A stretch of DNA of 64,000 nucleotides from Bin5 sp965204525 (GTDB lineage Bacteria > Chloroflexota > Anaerolineae > Caldilineales > Caldilineaceae). Position 1 is the first letter of the stretch. Each line of letters opens with the position of its first letter. Below, piece after piece: positions 6,955-14,528 of this stretch. The position numbers and the translations under genes are program-made. Where the stretch lies: the NCBI GenBank assembly GCA_965204525.1, contig CBDBER010000001.1:62001-126000 (forward strand), given 5' to 3'. The notes under the pieces are model-generated. The model searched no databases and had not been told where the DNA came from. It worked only from the letters and a program-made list of their open reading frames with translations.

Positions 6955-9597
6955 TTGAAACTGCTCTTTCTTGCCATAGCCTACCTTTGCGGAATCGGCA
7001 CCGGCCACCTCCTCTGGCAGCAGTCGTGGTTCGGATGCGGCATCAGCGACCTGTACTGGATCGCTGCCCTCGCACCCATCCCTCTCTGCCTGTGGCTCGA
7101 CGCCGCCCCAGCGAAGGCCGCCGCGCCGCTGCGCTGGCCTGTTTCCGCCGGCTTCGCCCCGCCGCGCACCGTACCTTCTGCTTGGCTGTTAGGCTCCGTT
7201 CTGCTCGCCGCAGCCGGCGGCCTCCTCCGCCTCGCTTCCCATCCCCCGCTCCCCTGCCTGCAGCCCTCCGACCTGGCCTACTACAACGCCGCCAGCGACG
7301 GTCCCAGCCAGCAGAAGGTGCAGTTTACAGGCTATGTTGACGGCTATCCACTGCGCAAGGATGGACGCCAGCGCCTTGACATCGAGGCGACCGCCATCTG
7401 GCTCGACGGCGCACCGCACACGGTGGACGGCCGCGTCCGTTTGCAGACCACCAGCCGCCATCCCTTCCGTTACGGCGACCCGGTGCGCGTCAGCGGCCAG
7501 CTGACGGAGCCGCCCGTCTTCGACGGATTCGATTACCGCGCCTACCTCGCCCGCAAACAGCTCCACAGCCTGGTTCGCTGGCCGCGCGTGGAGCCGCTAC
7601 AGGACCAACCGCGCAGCGGCCCCCTGTTGCGACGCGTCTACAGCCTGCGCGCACGCGGCGAGGCCCTGCTCAACCGCCATCTTCCTGAACCTTACGCAGC
7701 CCTCGCCAACGGGATGCTGCTCGGCATAGAGGCCGGCATCCCCAACGACCTCTACGAGCAGTTCAACCTCACCGGTACCAGCCATGTCATCGTCATCAGC
7801 GGCAGCAATGTCGCGCTCGTCTCCGGCCTGCTCATGGCGTTCGGCGTCAAACTGTTCGGACGGCGCGTAGCCCTGTGGCCCACCCTCGCCGGCCTTGTCT
7901 TCTACACGCTCCTGGTCGGCGGCGACGCCGCGGTCACGCGCGCCGCCTTGATGGGCGCTCTCTTCGTCTTCGCCACCGTTCTCGGGCGCCAGAGCACCGC
8001 GCTCGTCAGCCTGGCCGCGGCCTGCTGGGCGATGACGCTGTGGAATCCCCTCACACTGTGGGACGTCGGCTTTCAGCTCAGCGGCGCGGCCACCGCCGGC
8101 CTGATCCTCGTCGGCCCCCCACTCACCGAGCGCGTCCAAAAGTTCGGGCGCACGCTCACAGACCGGTTCCGTCGCCGCGCCGCGCCCGACATCGCCGGCC
8201 GCCAGCCTGAATTCCTTGTCCCAAACTCGGTCTGGGACCTCATCCGCGACAGCCTGCTCATGACCATCGCCGCCAGTGTGACCACCCTCCCGCTGATCGT
8301 ACACTACTTCGAGCGCCTCAGCTGGATCAGCCCGATCACCAACCTCCTGATCGCACCGGTCCAACCCCTGATCATGGTCGCCGGCGGCCTGGGACTTATC
8401 GTCGGATGGCTCGAACTCGAACAGGTGGCCCAGTTCCTGCTCTGGATCCCCTTCGCCTGCCTCTGGTGGACGGTGGCGATGGTCGCCTCGAACGCAGCCC
8501 TGCCCGGCGCCAGCACGGTGATCGGCTGGTTCGGCTCCGAACAGATGGCCCTTACCTATGCCGCCCTCCTCGCGCTCTACTGGCGCCAGCCCCTTCGCCG
8601 CACACTCAGCCGGCTCGCTCTCAGTCTCATGCCCGCTTCCCCCACCGCCCAGAAACCCGCCTCAGGCGGACGGCGGCTCGCCCAGCTGCTGCAGACAGTG
8701 CCCTCATGGGCCTTCGGCCTCCCGGCGCTCGCCGCCGTCCTCATCTGGTGGCTCGCGCTGACCCAGCCCGACGGCCAGCTGCACGTCCACTTCCTCGATA
8801 TCGGCCAGGGCGACGGTATCTTCATCCAGACACCCAGCGGCCGCCAGCTCCTGGTCGACGGCGGCCAGGACAGCCAGCAGCTCTTCGCACAGCTCGGTGC
8901 GGTCATGCCCTTCTGGGACCGCCACGTCGACCGCGCCGTCGTCACCCACCCCGACGCCGACCACATCGCCGCCCAGAGCGACCTGCCGCAACGGTTCAGA
9001 ATCGGGCGCGCCTTCATCAGCGCCAACACCATCGGCCACGAACATACGAAGCCCTGGCGCGACGCGCTCAGCGCCAATAGCGTACAGGTGATTGGATTGC
9101 AACAGGGCGGCTGGCTGGACCTGGGCGACGGCGTCTCCCTGTGGGCCCTTTGGCCGCCGCCCGAAGCGGAGCTGCGCGGCTGGGAAGAGGATGACAAGAA
9201 CGAGCGCTCGCTCGTGTTCAAACTCGTCTACGGCGACTTTACTCTCCTCCTGACCGGCGACAGCGGTCATGCCAGCGAAAAGCGGCTTCTGCGCACGGGC
9301 CAGCCCCTCGCCGCACAGGTGCTCAAGGTCGGCCACCACGGCAGCGACGCCAGCACCGGCCCCGCCTTCATCGAAGCCGTCGGGGCCGGCGTCGCCGTCA
9401 TCCAGGTCGGCGCGGAAAACCGCTACGGCCACCCCGACCCCGACCTGCTCGAACGCCTGAATGGGCAACTCATCCTGCGCAACGACAAGCACGGCCGCGT
9501 CCACATCCGCAGCGACGGCGAACGGATGTGGATCGAAACGGAAAAGGGAGAGATTTCAGAGGTGCTTGCCCGCAGCGGACCGGCGCAGACGCCTTAG
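6955..9597 (+). CDS. comEC: ComEC/Rec2 DNA-uptake channel protein
   Basis: The 880-residue protein fits the full ComEC architecture. Residues 1-75 hold the first membrane segments (LLFLAIAYLCGIGTG). Residues 100-215 match the soluble OB-like DUF4131 region, and about 245-545 form the Competence channel domain with many membrane helices (GMLLGIEAGI, SHVIVISGSNVALVSGLL). Residues about 610-860 are a metallo-beta-lactamase-like domain with LDIGQGDGIFIQTPSG, VTHPDADHIA (His665) and KVGHHGSDAST. ComEC carries single-stranded DNA through the inner membrane during natural transformation; the C-terminal domain has been proposed to degrade the non-transported strand. The start is TTG at 6955, since no ATG fits. 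No other competence gene is nearby. Confidence 0.92.
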   Translation: MKLLFLAIAYLCGIGTGHLLWQQSWFGCGISDLYWIAALAPIPLCLWLDAAPAKAAAPLRWPVSAGFAPPRTVPSAWLLGSVLLAAAGGLLRLASHPPLPCLQPSDLAYYNAASDGPSQQKVQFTGYVDGYPLRKDGRQRLDIEATAIWLDGAPHTVDGRVRLQTTSRHPFRYGDPVRVSGQLTEPPVFDGFDYRAYLARKQLHSLVRWPRVEPLQDQPRSGPLLRRVYSLRARGEALLNRHLPEPYAALANGMLLGIEAGIPNDLYEQFNLTGTSHVIVISGSNVALVSGLLMAFGVKLFGRRVALWPTLAGLVFYTLLVGGDAAVTRAALMGALFVFATVLGRQSTALVSLAAACWAMTLWNPLTLWDVGFQLSGAATAGLILVGPPLTERVQKFGRTLTDRFRRRAAPDIAGRQPEFLVPNSVWDLIRDSLLMTIAASVTTLPLIVHYFERLSWISPITNLLIAPVQPLIMVAGGLGLIVGWLELEQVAQFLLWIPFACLWWTVAMVASNAALPGASTVIGWFGSEQMALTYAALLALYWRQPLRRTLSRLALSLMPASPTAQKPASGGRRLAQLLQTVPSWAFGLPALAAVLIWWLALTQPDGQLHVHFLDIGQGDGIFIQTPSGRQLLVDGGQDSQQLFAQLGAVMPFWDRHVDRAVVTHPDADHIAAQSDLPQRFRIGRAFISANTIGHEHTKPWRDALSANSVQVIGLQQGGWLDLGDGVSLWALWPPPEAELRGWEEDDKNERSLVFKLVYGDFTLLLTGDSGHASEKRLLRTGQPLAAQVLKVGHHGSDASTGPAFIEAVGAGVAVIQVGAENRYGHPDPDLLERLNGQLILRNDKHGRVHIRSDGERMWIETEKGEISEVLARSGPAQTP

Positions 9598-9654
9598 GGA
9601 AAGGGAATTATGCAGGAATCCGTTCGACCGGGGGAAGGGCCGGGGAATCAATGC

Positions 9655-9705
9655 GGCGTGTGTCGGCGCTGAGCGAAATTTTTCAGAAAATGGGGGCGTG
9701 TAGGG
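9655..9705 (+). repeat. Dispersed repeat family, 3' end only (copy R1)
   Basis: The segment GTGTCGGCGCTGAGCGAAA followed by an A/T patch and TGGGGGCGTG matches the last 45 bases of the three longer copies at 13923-14232, 27925-28205 and 51231-51590. Only the tail is present here, shortly after comEC. Confidence 0.6.
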
Positions 9706-9837
9706 CACAAGGGGATGAGGAAAGCGGCGGGCGGGCAGAGAAGCTACAATGACTGTACGTCTGTGGCGGTACAGGGAATGGGTTGCATAGCCCTACTATA
9801 TGGGGTTGCTTGCGGCACCAGAGAGAGACGGCCCAAA

Positions 9838-10172
9838 GTTGACTTATTTGACGCAACACGGCCAGCCGGAACAGCAGGCTTGCCATTCGACCGAAGGACA
9901 GGAGCCCCCTTTACCGGTTCCCTAGACCACCCATCCCCATCGTTTCGGGCAACATTGCTACGATCACTTTACGGATTAGATTCTCTCGATCAATACGGCA
10001 GGATTTCAGATTGCAGCGTTTACAAATGCGGCGGACCGGATCTTGAGGATCCGCCGGCATTGTTGTCAGTTCACCATGGGGTATATGGGATAAATGGAGT
10101 TGCCTTCGCTACCAGAGAGAAAAGTGTCGAAAAGTTGACCTGTTTGACGCAAATGTTGACCTGTTTGACGCG
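9838..10172. repeat. Iteron-like repeats next to the first rep-like gene
   Basis: GTTGACTTATTTGACGCAA occurs at 9838, and GTTGACCTGTTTGACGCAA twice in tandem at about 10134 and 10153, the last with a changed final base. The final copy ends just before the stop of the rep-like gene at 10179. ACCAGAGAGA precedes both the single copy and the tandem pair. The position, length and direct orientation fit replication-initiator binding sites (iterons). The rest of 9706-10178 holds no gene that I can support. Confidence 0.5.
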
Positions 10173-10178
10173 ATGCCG

Positions 10179-11759
10179 TCAACCGTTGAAGCCCGCTCCC
10201 CAACCGACGGGCGGCATGATGCGCAGGCCTCCGGCCACGGTTTCCATCGTACAGTAGCCCTTGTCCGCCATATCCTCGATCACCTCGCGCGCCCGCCTCT
10301 GGCGATGGCTTCGTGCGCTCCTGGACAGCTGCCTGCTGCCGCGGGAGGTTTCGTCGATTGCGGGATAGCAGAGCGTGACGAAGTCGGCTTCGTTGAGGAC
10401 CGGATAGCGATTGGCGGCCGGGTTGGGGTCGCGGGCGGCCTGGGAGACGTTTTCAACGCGATTGCCCTGATCGTCCAAAGCGACTACGTCGGGCCGCAGC
10501 TGGCGGTCCTTTCCCTTGCCGGTCATGTAGTAGTTGACCGGCTGCCCTTGTTTTGTCAGCAGAACCGAGCCGTCAGCGCCCAGCAGGTCGCCGTCATCGT
10601 TGCGCGCCAAGCGGGGGACGGTCGCCTGGATATAGCGGCCGTTGTTGGCGCCGTAGCGATCCCAGAGATAGCACAGCCCCAACGCGGCCCGATATCCCGG
10701 CGCGCTGTGCCGCCCGATCTCTCTCAAATAGGGCTTGTAGACGAGCGGGCCGGATCCGCTGCCGGGCGGCAGCTGCACTTCGAAGACCACGTGGCTGTCG
10801 TAGGCATCCCAGCGGTCCGGTCGATTCCGGACCACGACCGGGATCCAGACGCTTTCGGCGCCGCTTTCGCCCCAGGCTATGCCCATATTGTGAACGGTTC
10901 GGAAGGCGGCGCTGAGGGCGGGGAACTGGTCACGGCGATAGCGGTTGAACAGCGCTTTGACCATCTGCCCGAAGGGGATCGAGATGGTGCGTTTGCCGGA
11001 ACGTTCGCTCACGGGGACGGAGAGAATCGCTTCTACCCACAGGCGCAGACCATAGGGAGCGCCGCGGCCGGGCTTGGCTTCGACTGCCCGATCCCACAGC
11101 ACGATTGGCAGCGCCGGAACGACGCCGGAAGGCCGCGGGGTAAGGCTGGGGAGATGGGCGGACATATCGTTTGTCAGGATTTCGCCGGTTTGCGGCGCGC
11201 GGTCGTATTCGGTTACGTCAAAGAGAAACCCGGTATCGGCCTTTGTTTCGATGTGGCGGTGGGCAGCCAGGGGCGCGGGCATGATGCCGGTGTCGCGGGT
11301 GTCGGGTTCGACCCGCGACAGATAGCCTTCGATGAGCGCGGCCACCGGGTGTTTCAGGCCGGCGTTTCTACCGACCTCGCGCCAGATGAGGTGAAAGACC
11401 TCGAAACCGGCCAGAAGTATGTCCGGGAAGTCGGGGAAGTCCGGTTCGGCGTCGCTGTAGCGCTGCCGATAGATCTCCGAAACCTTGTCGGCTTCCAGCA
11501 GGAAGCGATAGCCCCATCTGGCCAGGATAAACTTATCCAGGTCCTCGCCTGCGCTCTCCTGCAGCAGGTTACTCAGGGTGTCCTGGTCGTCGACCTTGTT
11601 CAGTTCGGGGAGCAGAGCGTTGGCCCGCGCGGAGCATTCCTCCAGCGCCGCATTCAGCCACGATGCGGCCTCGGTTATCGCGCCGGCGATGTCTGACGGC
11701 TGACAGTTCGCGCCGCCGGCCGCGTTTACGTAGCTATTCCACCAGTCGTTGAAGTTCAT
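10179..11759 (-). CDS. Plasmid-type replication initiator-like protein (copy 1)
   Basis: The start is ATG at 11759 (MNFNDWWNSYVNAAGGANC) with GGGAGG upstream; the product has 526 residues. It is a paralogue of the protein at 36049-37641 along most of its length: MNFNxWWxxYVxAAGG, an LxxAxxxEVFHLIWxxVGRxxxLKHPVAxLIExxL block, and a C-terminal domain with a wing-like end. I recognise no named family. Its role as replication initiator is inferred from its neighbours: iterons immediately 3', and a primase and helicase gene 5' in both copies. Here the helicase and primase are reduced to remnants, so this replicon may no longer work alone, though the rep gene itself is open throughout. Confidence 0.55.
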   Translation of the reverse strand: MNFNDWWNSYVNAAGGANCQPSDIAGAITEAASWLNAALEECSARANALLPELNKVDDQDTLSNLLQESAGEDLDKFILARWGYRFLLEADKVSEIYRQRYSDAEPDFPDFPDILLAGFEVFHLIWREVGRNAGLKHPVAALIEGYLSRVEPDTRDTGIMPAPLAAHRHIETKADTGFLFDVTEYDRAPQTGEILTNDMSAHLPSLTPRPSGVVPALPIVLWDRAVEAKPGRGAPYGLRLWVEAILSVPVSERSGKRTISIPFGQMVKALFNRYRRDQFPALSAAFRTVHNMGIAWGESGAESVWIPVVVRNRPDRWDAYDSHVVFEVQLPPGSGSGPLVYKPYLREIGRHSAPGYRAALGLCYLWDRYGANNGRYIQATVPRLARNDDGDLLGADGSVLLTKQGQPVNYYMTGKGKDRQLRPDVVALDDQGNRVENVSQAARDPNPAANRYPVLNEADFVTLCYPAIDETSRGSRQLSRSARSHRQRRAREVIEDMADKGYCTMETVAGGLRIMPPVGWGAGFNG

Positions 11760-11766
11760 CCGCTCA

Positions 11767-11858
11767 TCATCCTCCCGGTCCCCACAGCCTGGTTTCGTCG
11801 TAAGGGCACTCATTTCTTCTTTGCCTTGCTGCGTGCGACCGGTGCATTTCTCACCCAT
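11767..11858 (-). pseudogene. RepA-like helicase gene deleted to its two ends
   Basis: From ATG 11858 the frame starts MGEKCTGRTQ, which lines up with MHERRNGRTQ at the start of the intact helicase (38971). About 70 bases later, another frame ends DETRLWGPGG-TGA at 11767, which lines up with the intact C-terminus DENRLQKLGG-TGA. Roughly 420 codons between them, including the whole ATPase domain, are gone. The remnant sits exactly where the helicase lies in the intact cassette, between primase and rep. Confidence 0.6.
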
Positions 11859-11860
11859 GC

Positions 11861-12372
11861 TCAAGACTTTTTTTGCTGTAGTGGGGCCGACGCCGGGTCG
11901 TGGCCGGGCGGCAGCCTCTGGATGGTTACCTTGTAGCCCAGGTCGGCCCAGCGCTGCGCCGCCGCCTGTGCCGACCTGGCACTTGCTTCGTCGTCGTCGG
12001 CTCAGAGAGAGGTAGCGTCGAAGCGGCCGGATGGTTGGGGGCCGGTCCAGTGGTGGATGGCTGCGCGGCGGCCCACAGTGCGGCGGCGTAGGCGTTCGTA
12101 TCTTTGCACTGGAGCGGCCCTGAGCGGCTCTGTGCGCCGTTTTGGGTGTCGAAGCGCCTATCTGTACGTCCGGGGCCGTTCCGGGCGCTCCTTGCGTCCT
12201 GCAGCGGCACTGCGTTTGCGCCCGGGGGCGGCTGGCCGGCGCGGAAGGCGGCGAAACAGGCATCGCAACGGCAGGTCCACAGGCCGGTCTCCTGCTGTGT
12301 AGCAGGGTAGGGCAGCTTGGCGGCGATGTCGGCCGCGGCGGCGATCGGGATACGGTTTGTGTGTGTATACAT
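11861..12372 (-). pseudogene. Toprim primase gene with two deletions
   Basis: ATG 12372 begins MYTHTNRIPIAAAADIAAKL, matching MRIHTNRIPIATAVDVAARL of the intact primase at 40076. After residue 23 about 55 residues are missing (the CHGGDNRSAL and CHSHNC part, a probable zinc ribbon). The match resumes at TGLWTCRCDACFAAF and runs to TTGPAPNHP. A second deletion then removes about 150 residues including the Toprim core. The end is recovered in another frame (ADDDEASARS, RWADLGYKVTIQRLPPGHDP), finishing with TGA at 11861. The product cannot be a working primase. Confidence 0.65.
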
Positions 12373-12419
12373 GTGTGTTATGCTTGTGGGAGAGATCGTC
12401 AGGGTCTCATGTGCTGATT

Positions 12420-12460
12420 GGGCCCCGCTCCGGCTGCCTTCCGGAGCGGGGCCTTTCTTT
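12420..12460 (+). terminator. Rho-independent terminator, plus strand
   Basis: GCCCCGCTCCGG pairs with CCGGAGCGGGGC across a short loop and is followed by CTTTCTTTG. The T-rich side is on the plus strand, opposite to the primase remnant, and no plus-strand gene precedes it. The same arrangement occurs at 40125-40160 before the intact primase. Confidence 0.6.
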
Positions 12461-13357
12461 GTTGCGGCTGTGCGCTGATTATCGCCGCCACAGGGAGCCG
12501 GCTGACAGCCTGGTCGATACAGAGAGCAAGGGGCTGATCAGAGGCCGCGCGCGTACGCTGGCGTTCACCGGGCGGCTTCCTGTTTCTCGATTTGCGCCAC
12601 TACGTGCATGGTCTCCTCGCGCGAAGGAGGGAAACAGCCGGCCGCGGGACGATTGTCACTGAGATCAGACGCCAAGAACAGAGAACTGCGCAGGCGTATA
12701 GAGAGATCGCTCCCGCGGGCTGGGCGCCCTGTTGAATTTTTCAGACAGCTGTCGAAGGCCCAATGTCATTGTCCGCCCTACGCAGGCAACAGGCCGCCGG
12801 GTTGAAGGGCGCAGACAGTATGGGTATTGTTATGTCGTGGAGATACACGGGGACTGCCCCTGATCGTCTAGCGCCGCCTGGCAAGCGGCAAAGGTTGATG
12901 GCCCGATGATAGCACGGATTTTCGGAACGACAAAACCGCCTTTTTCGGGCGGTCTTGCGGACGCCTGCCAAGCGTCGGTATCAACCTACCAGAGCACCAG
13001 GGCGTACTCTGGATTTCACGGCCCTATCCCCGGCCGCTGGGCTTTTCCTGGCGGGAAGCATGGGGTGCTGCGCCAAGGACGCGGGCCTAGAAGGGGTCTC
13101 GATGGCCCACGGCGGGACAGATTATATCGCGACGGGATCCGTTGCGCAAGTATTGCCGTCAACTGTCTAGCCATACGGGTATGCTCGCGTGATGCCAGGC
13201 CGCAGTCTGCCGGAGCGCACGGACAGATCAACCGGCCCCGTCCACGGCTGCCAAGGGAAAAAGCGGCGGGCCTTCCAGGGGTTGCCGACGCCAGCGTTCA
13301 GCAGACGCCGGCGATGCGAACGCATGTTTCGTCTTTCATCCTCTGTCAATGCCCGGT
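12461..13357. other. No supported gene
   Basis: Frames in this 0.9-kb stretch have no start context and no protein-like composition. A short ACCGCC-loop-GGGCGGT hairpin lies near 12938. I see no repeat, RNA gene or promoter that I could defend. Confidence 0.4.
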
Positions 13358-13717
13358 TCACCGGCACTCCTGTCCCTGCCAGACACTCTGCGCCGCGTCG
13401 CGCATGACCACCAGCAAGCCGGGCCATTCCGTGTCGGCAAATCGTTCCAGCGCCTGCATGATGCGGCGGTGAATTCTGCGCCGGTTGGGTTGCCGCAACT
13501 GTATGATGAGGATCCCATGGTGCGGCCCCATGCGGTAGTGGGCAAAGCCTTAGTCGGTGGTAATCAAGAGGCGCTCTTCCCGCTGCGCCACCTCCCACAG
13601 CGCGTCGTCCCGCAACCCTTCATCTGGCGTGCCGCGGATGTCGCGGACATCGTGCCCCAGGGCGCGAGGCGCTGCGACGGTCATGAGGGGGATGTTCTCG
13701 TCGACGAAGATCCTCAT
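13358..13717 (-). pseudogene. DUF5615 (PIN-like) toxin with a nonsense codon
   Basis: From ATG 13717 the frame reads MRIFVDENIPLMTVAAPRAL, typical of DUF5615 proteins, predicted PIN-like nucleases paired with DUF433 antitoxins. The acidic residues Asp6 and Glu7 are present. After LLITTD a TAA (13550-13552) replaces a sense codon at the place where the family usually has TDKGFAHYR. The same frame then continues GFAHYRMGPHHGILIIQLRQ and ends normally at 13358 (120 codons in total). A single base change therefore inactivated an otherwise intact toxin. Confidence 0.7.
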
Positions 13718-13800
13718 CTCTTGTCGACCAGGACCTCGAGCGGCGTCACCTGCTCTTCAGCCAGGGAGGCTACGTAGTCGAAACAGGCAAGACAAGAGGA
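13714..13800 (-). pseudogene. 3' remnant of a DUF433 antitoxin
   Basis: Upstream of the DUF5615 gene a frame ends with CLACFDYVASLAEEQVTPLE and stops with a TGA that overlaps the toxin start (ATGA). This matches the C-terminal end of DUF433 antitoxins (Ala-rich helix, then Glu-Glu). The upstream part of the protein is missing; sequence before it is unrelated. Confidence 0.45.
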
Positions 13801-13922
13801 CGCCGCGTGCCCCTATGGAGGTGTTGGTGAAGGCAATTCTATCATCATTCGCGTGAGCCGGCTTGAAATACCAGGAGGCGATATGAGGAGGTCTGGAGCC
13901 GGGGTTTGTGCGACTGGGAATG

Positions 13923-14232
13923 GGTTGCCGTCGGATCCCTCCTACAGGCGCCGGCAGATCTGCCGTGAACATTCGCACACAGATATCCGGCCCGACATGT
14001 CGCCGAGCACCTGCGCGGCAACAGGAGTGTTTCATCGTGTGGCTGCCATGCCGGTCATGATCGAACAGTACTGCGGCGCAAGGCGCACCGTCTTGGAGCC
14101 GGCTGTTCTTGCGTCGCTTGACGGGGGTTGGTGGCTGTACGCTTTTCTGAAAATGGCTGGGCGTTAGGGCCCTGGTGGTGACGGGGTTGTGTGTCGGCGC
14201 TGAACGAAAATTTTCGGGAAAGGGAGGTGCAC
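13923..14232 (+). repeat. Dispersed repeat family, long copy R2
   Basis: It shares TTGCCGTCGGATCCCTCC and the following 60 bases with R4 (51231), and the block from GATCGAACAGT to GGGTTGGTGGCTGTA with R3 (27925). The tail GTGTCGGCGCTGAACGAAAA is common to all copies. A possible helix brackets the middle: GAACAG near 14064 with CTGTTC near 14104. No protein frame is conserved across the copies, so I regard it as a non-coding repeat, perhaps a transcribed structured element. Confidence 0.6.
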
Positions 14233-14528
14233 CAGGGGGCGGGCGACGGACTCTGATATTCCATACAGGACTGGCGGCAGGCAGGTCTCTCAGCGGATTC
14301 AAGGGCAGGCGGCAAGCGTACGGGGGGACGGGGACAGACCAAACGGCCTCCATGATGCCATTTTCAATGCATTGACGCTTTATTGCCATAGAATTGCCAT
14401 AGAACTGTCCTAGAATGACATATGTGTGACAGTTCAGTGTTGTATTATTGAAGGGCAGCGGTTTCGGAGAAGTTTGTATTGGCCGCGTGACTCTGAGGCA
14501 CGACGAAGAGTAAGCGGGGACGCCCTCT

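Noticed and set aside
7597..8364. Long antisense frame inside comEC
   Set aside because: It is the reverse frame of a well-conserved GC-rich gene; composition is Glu/Ala/Gly-rich without motifs.
10173..11696. 507-codon plus-strand frame
   Set aside because: It lies opposite the rep-like gene, whose paralogue at 36 kb confirms the minus-strand reading.
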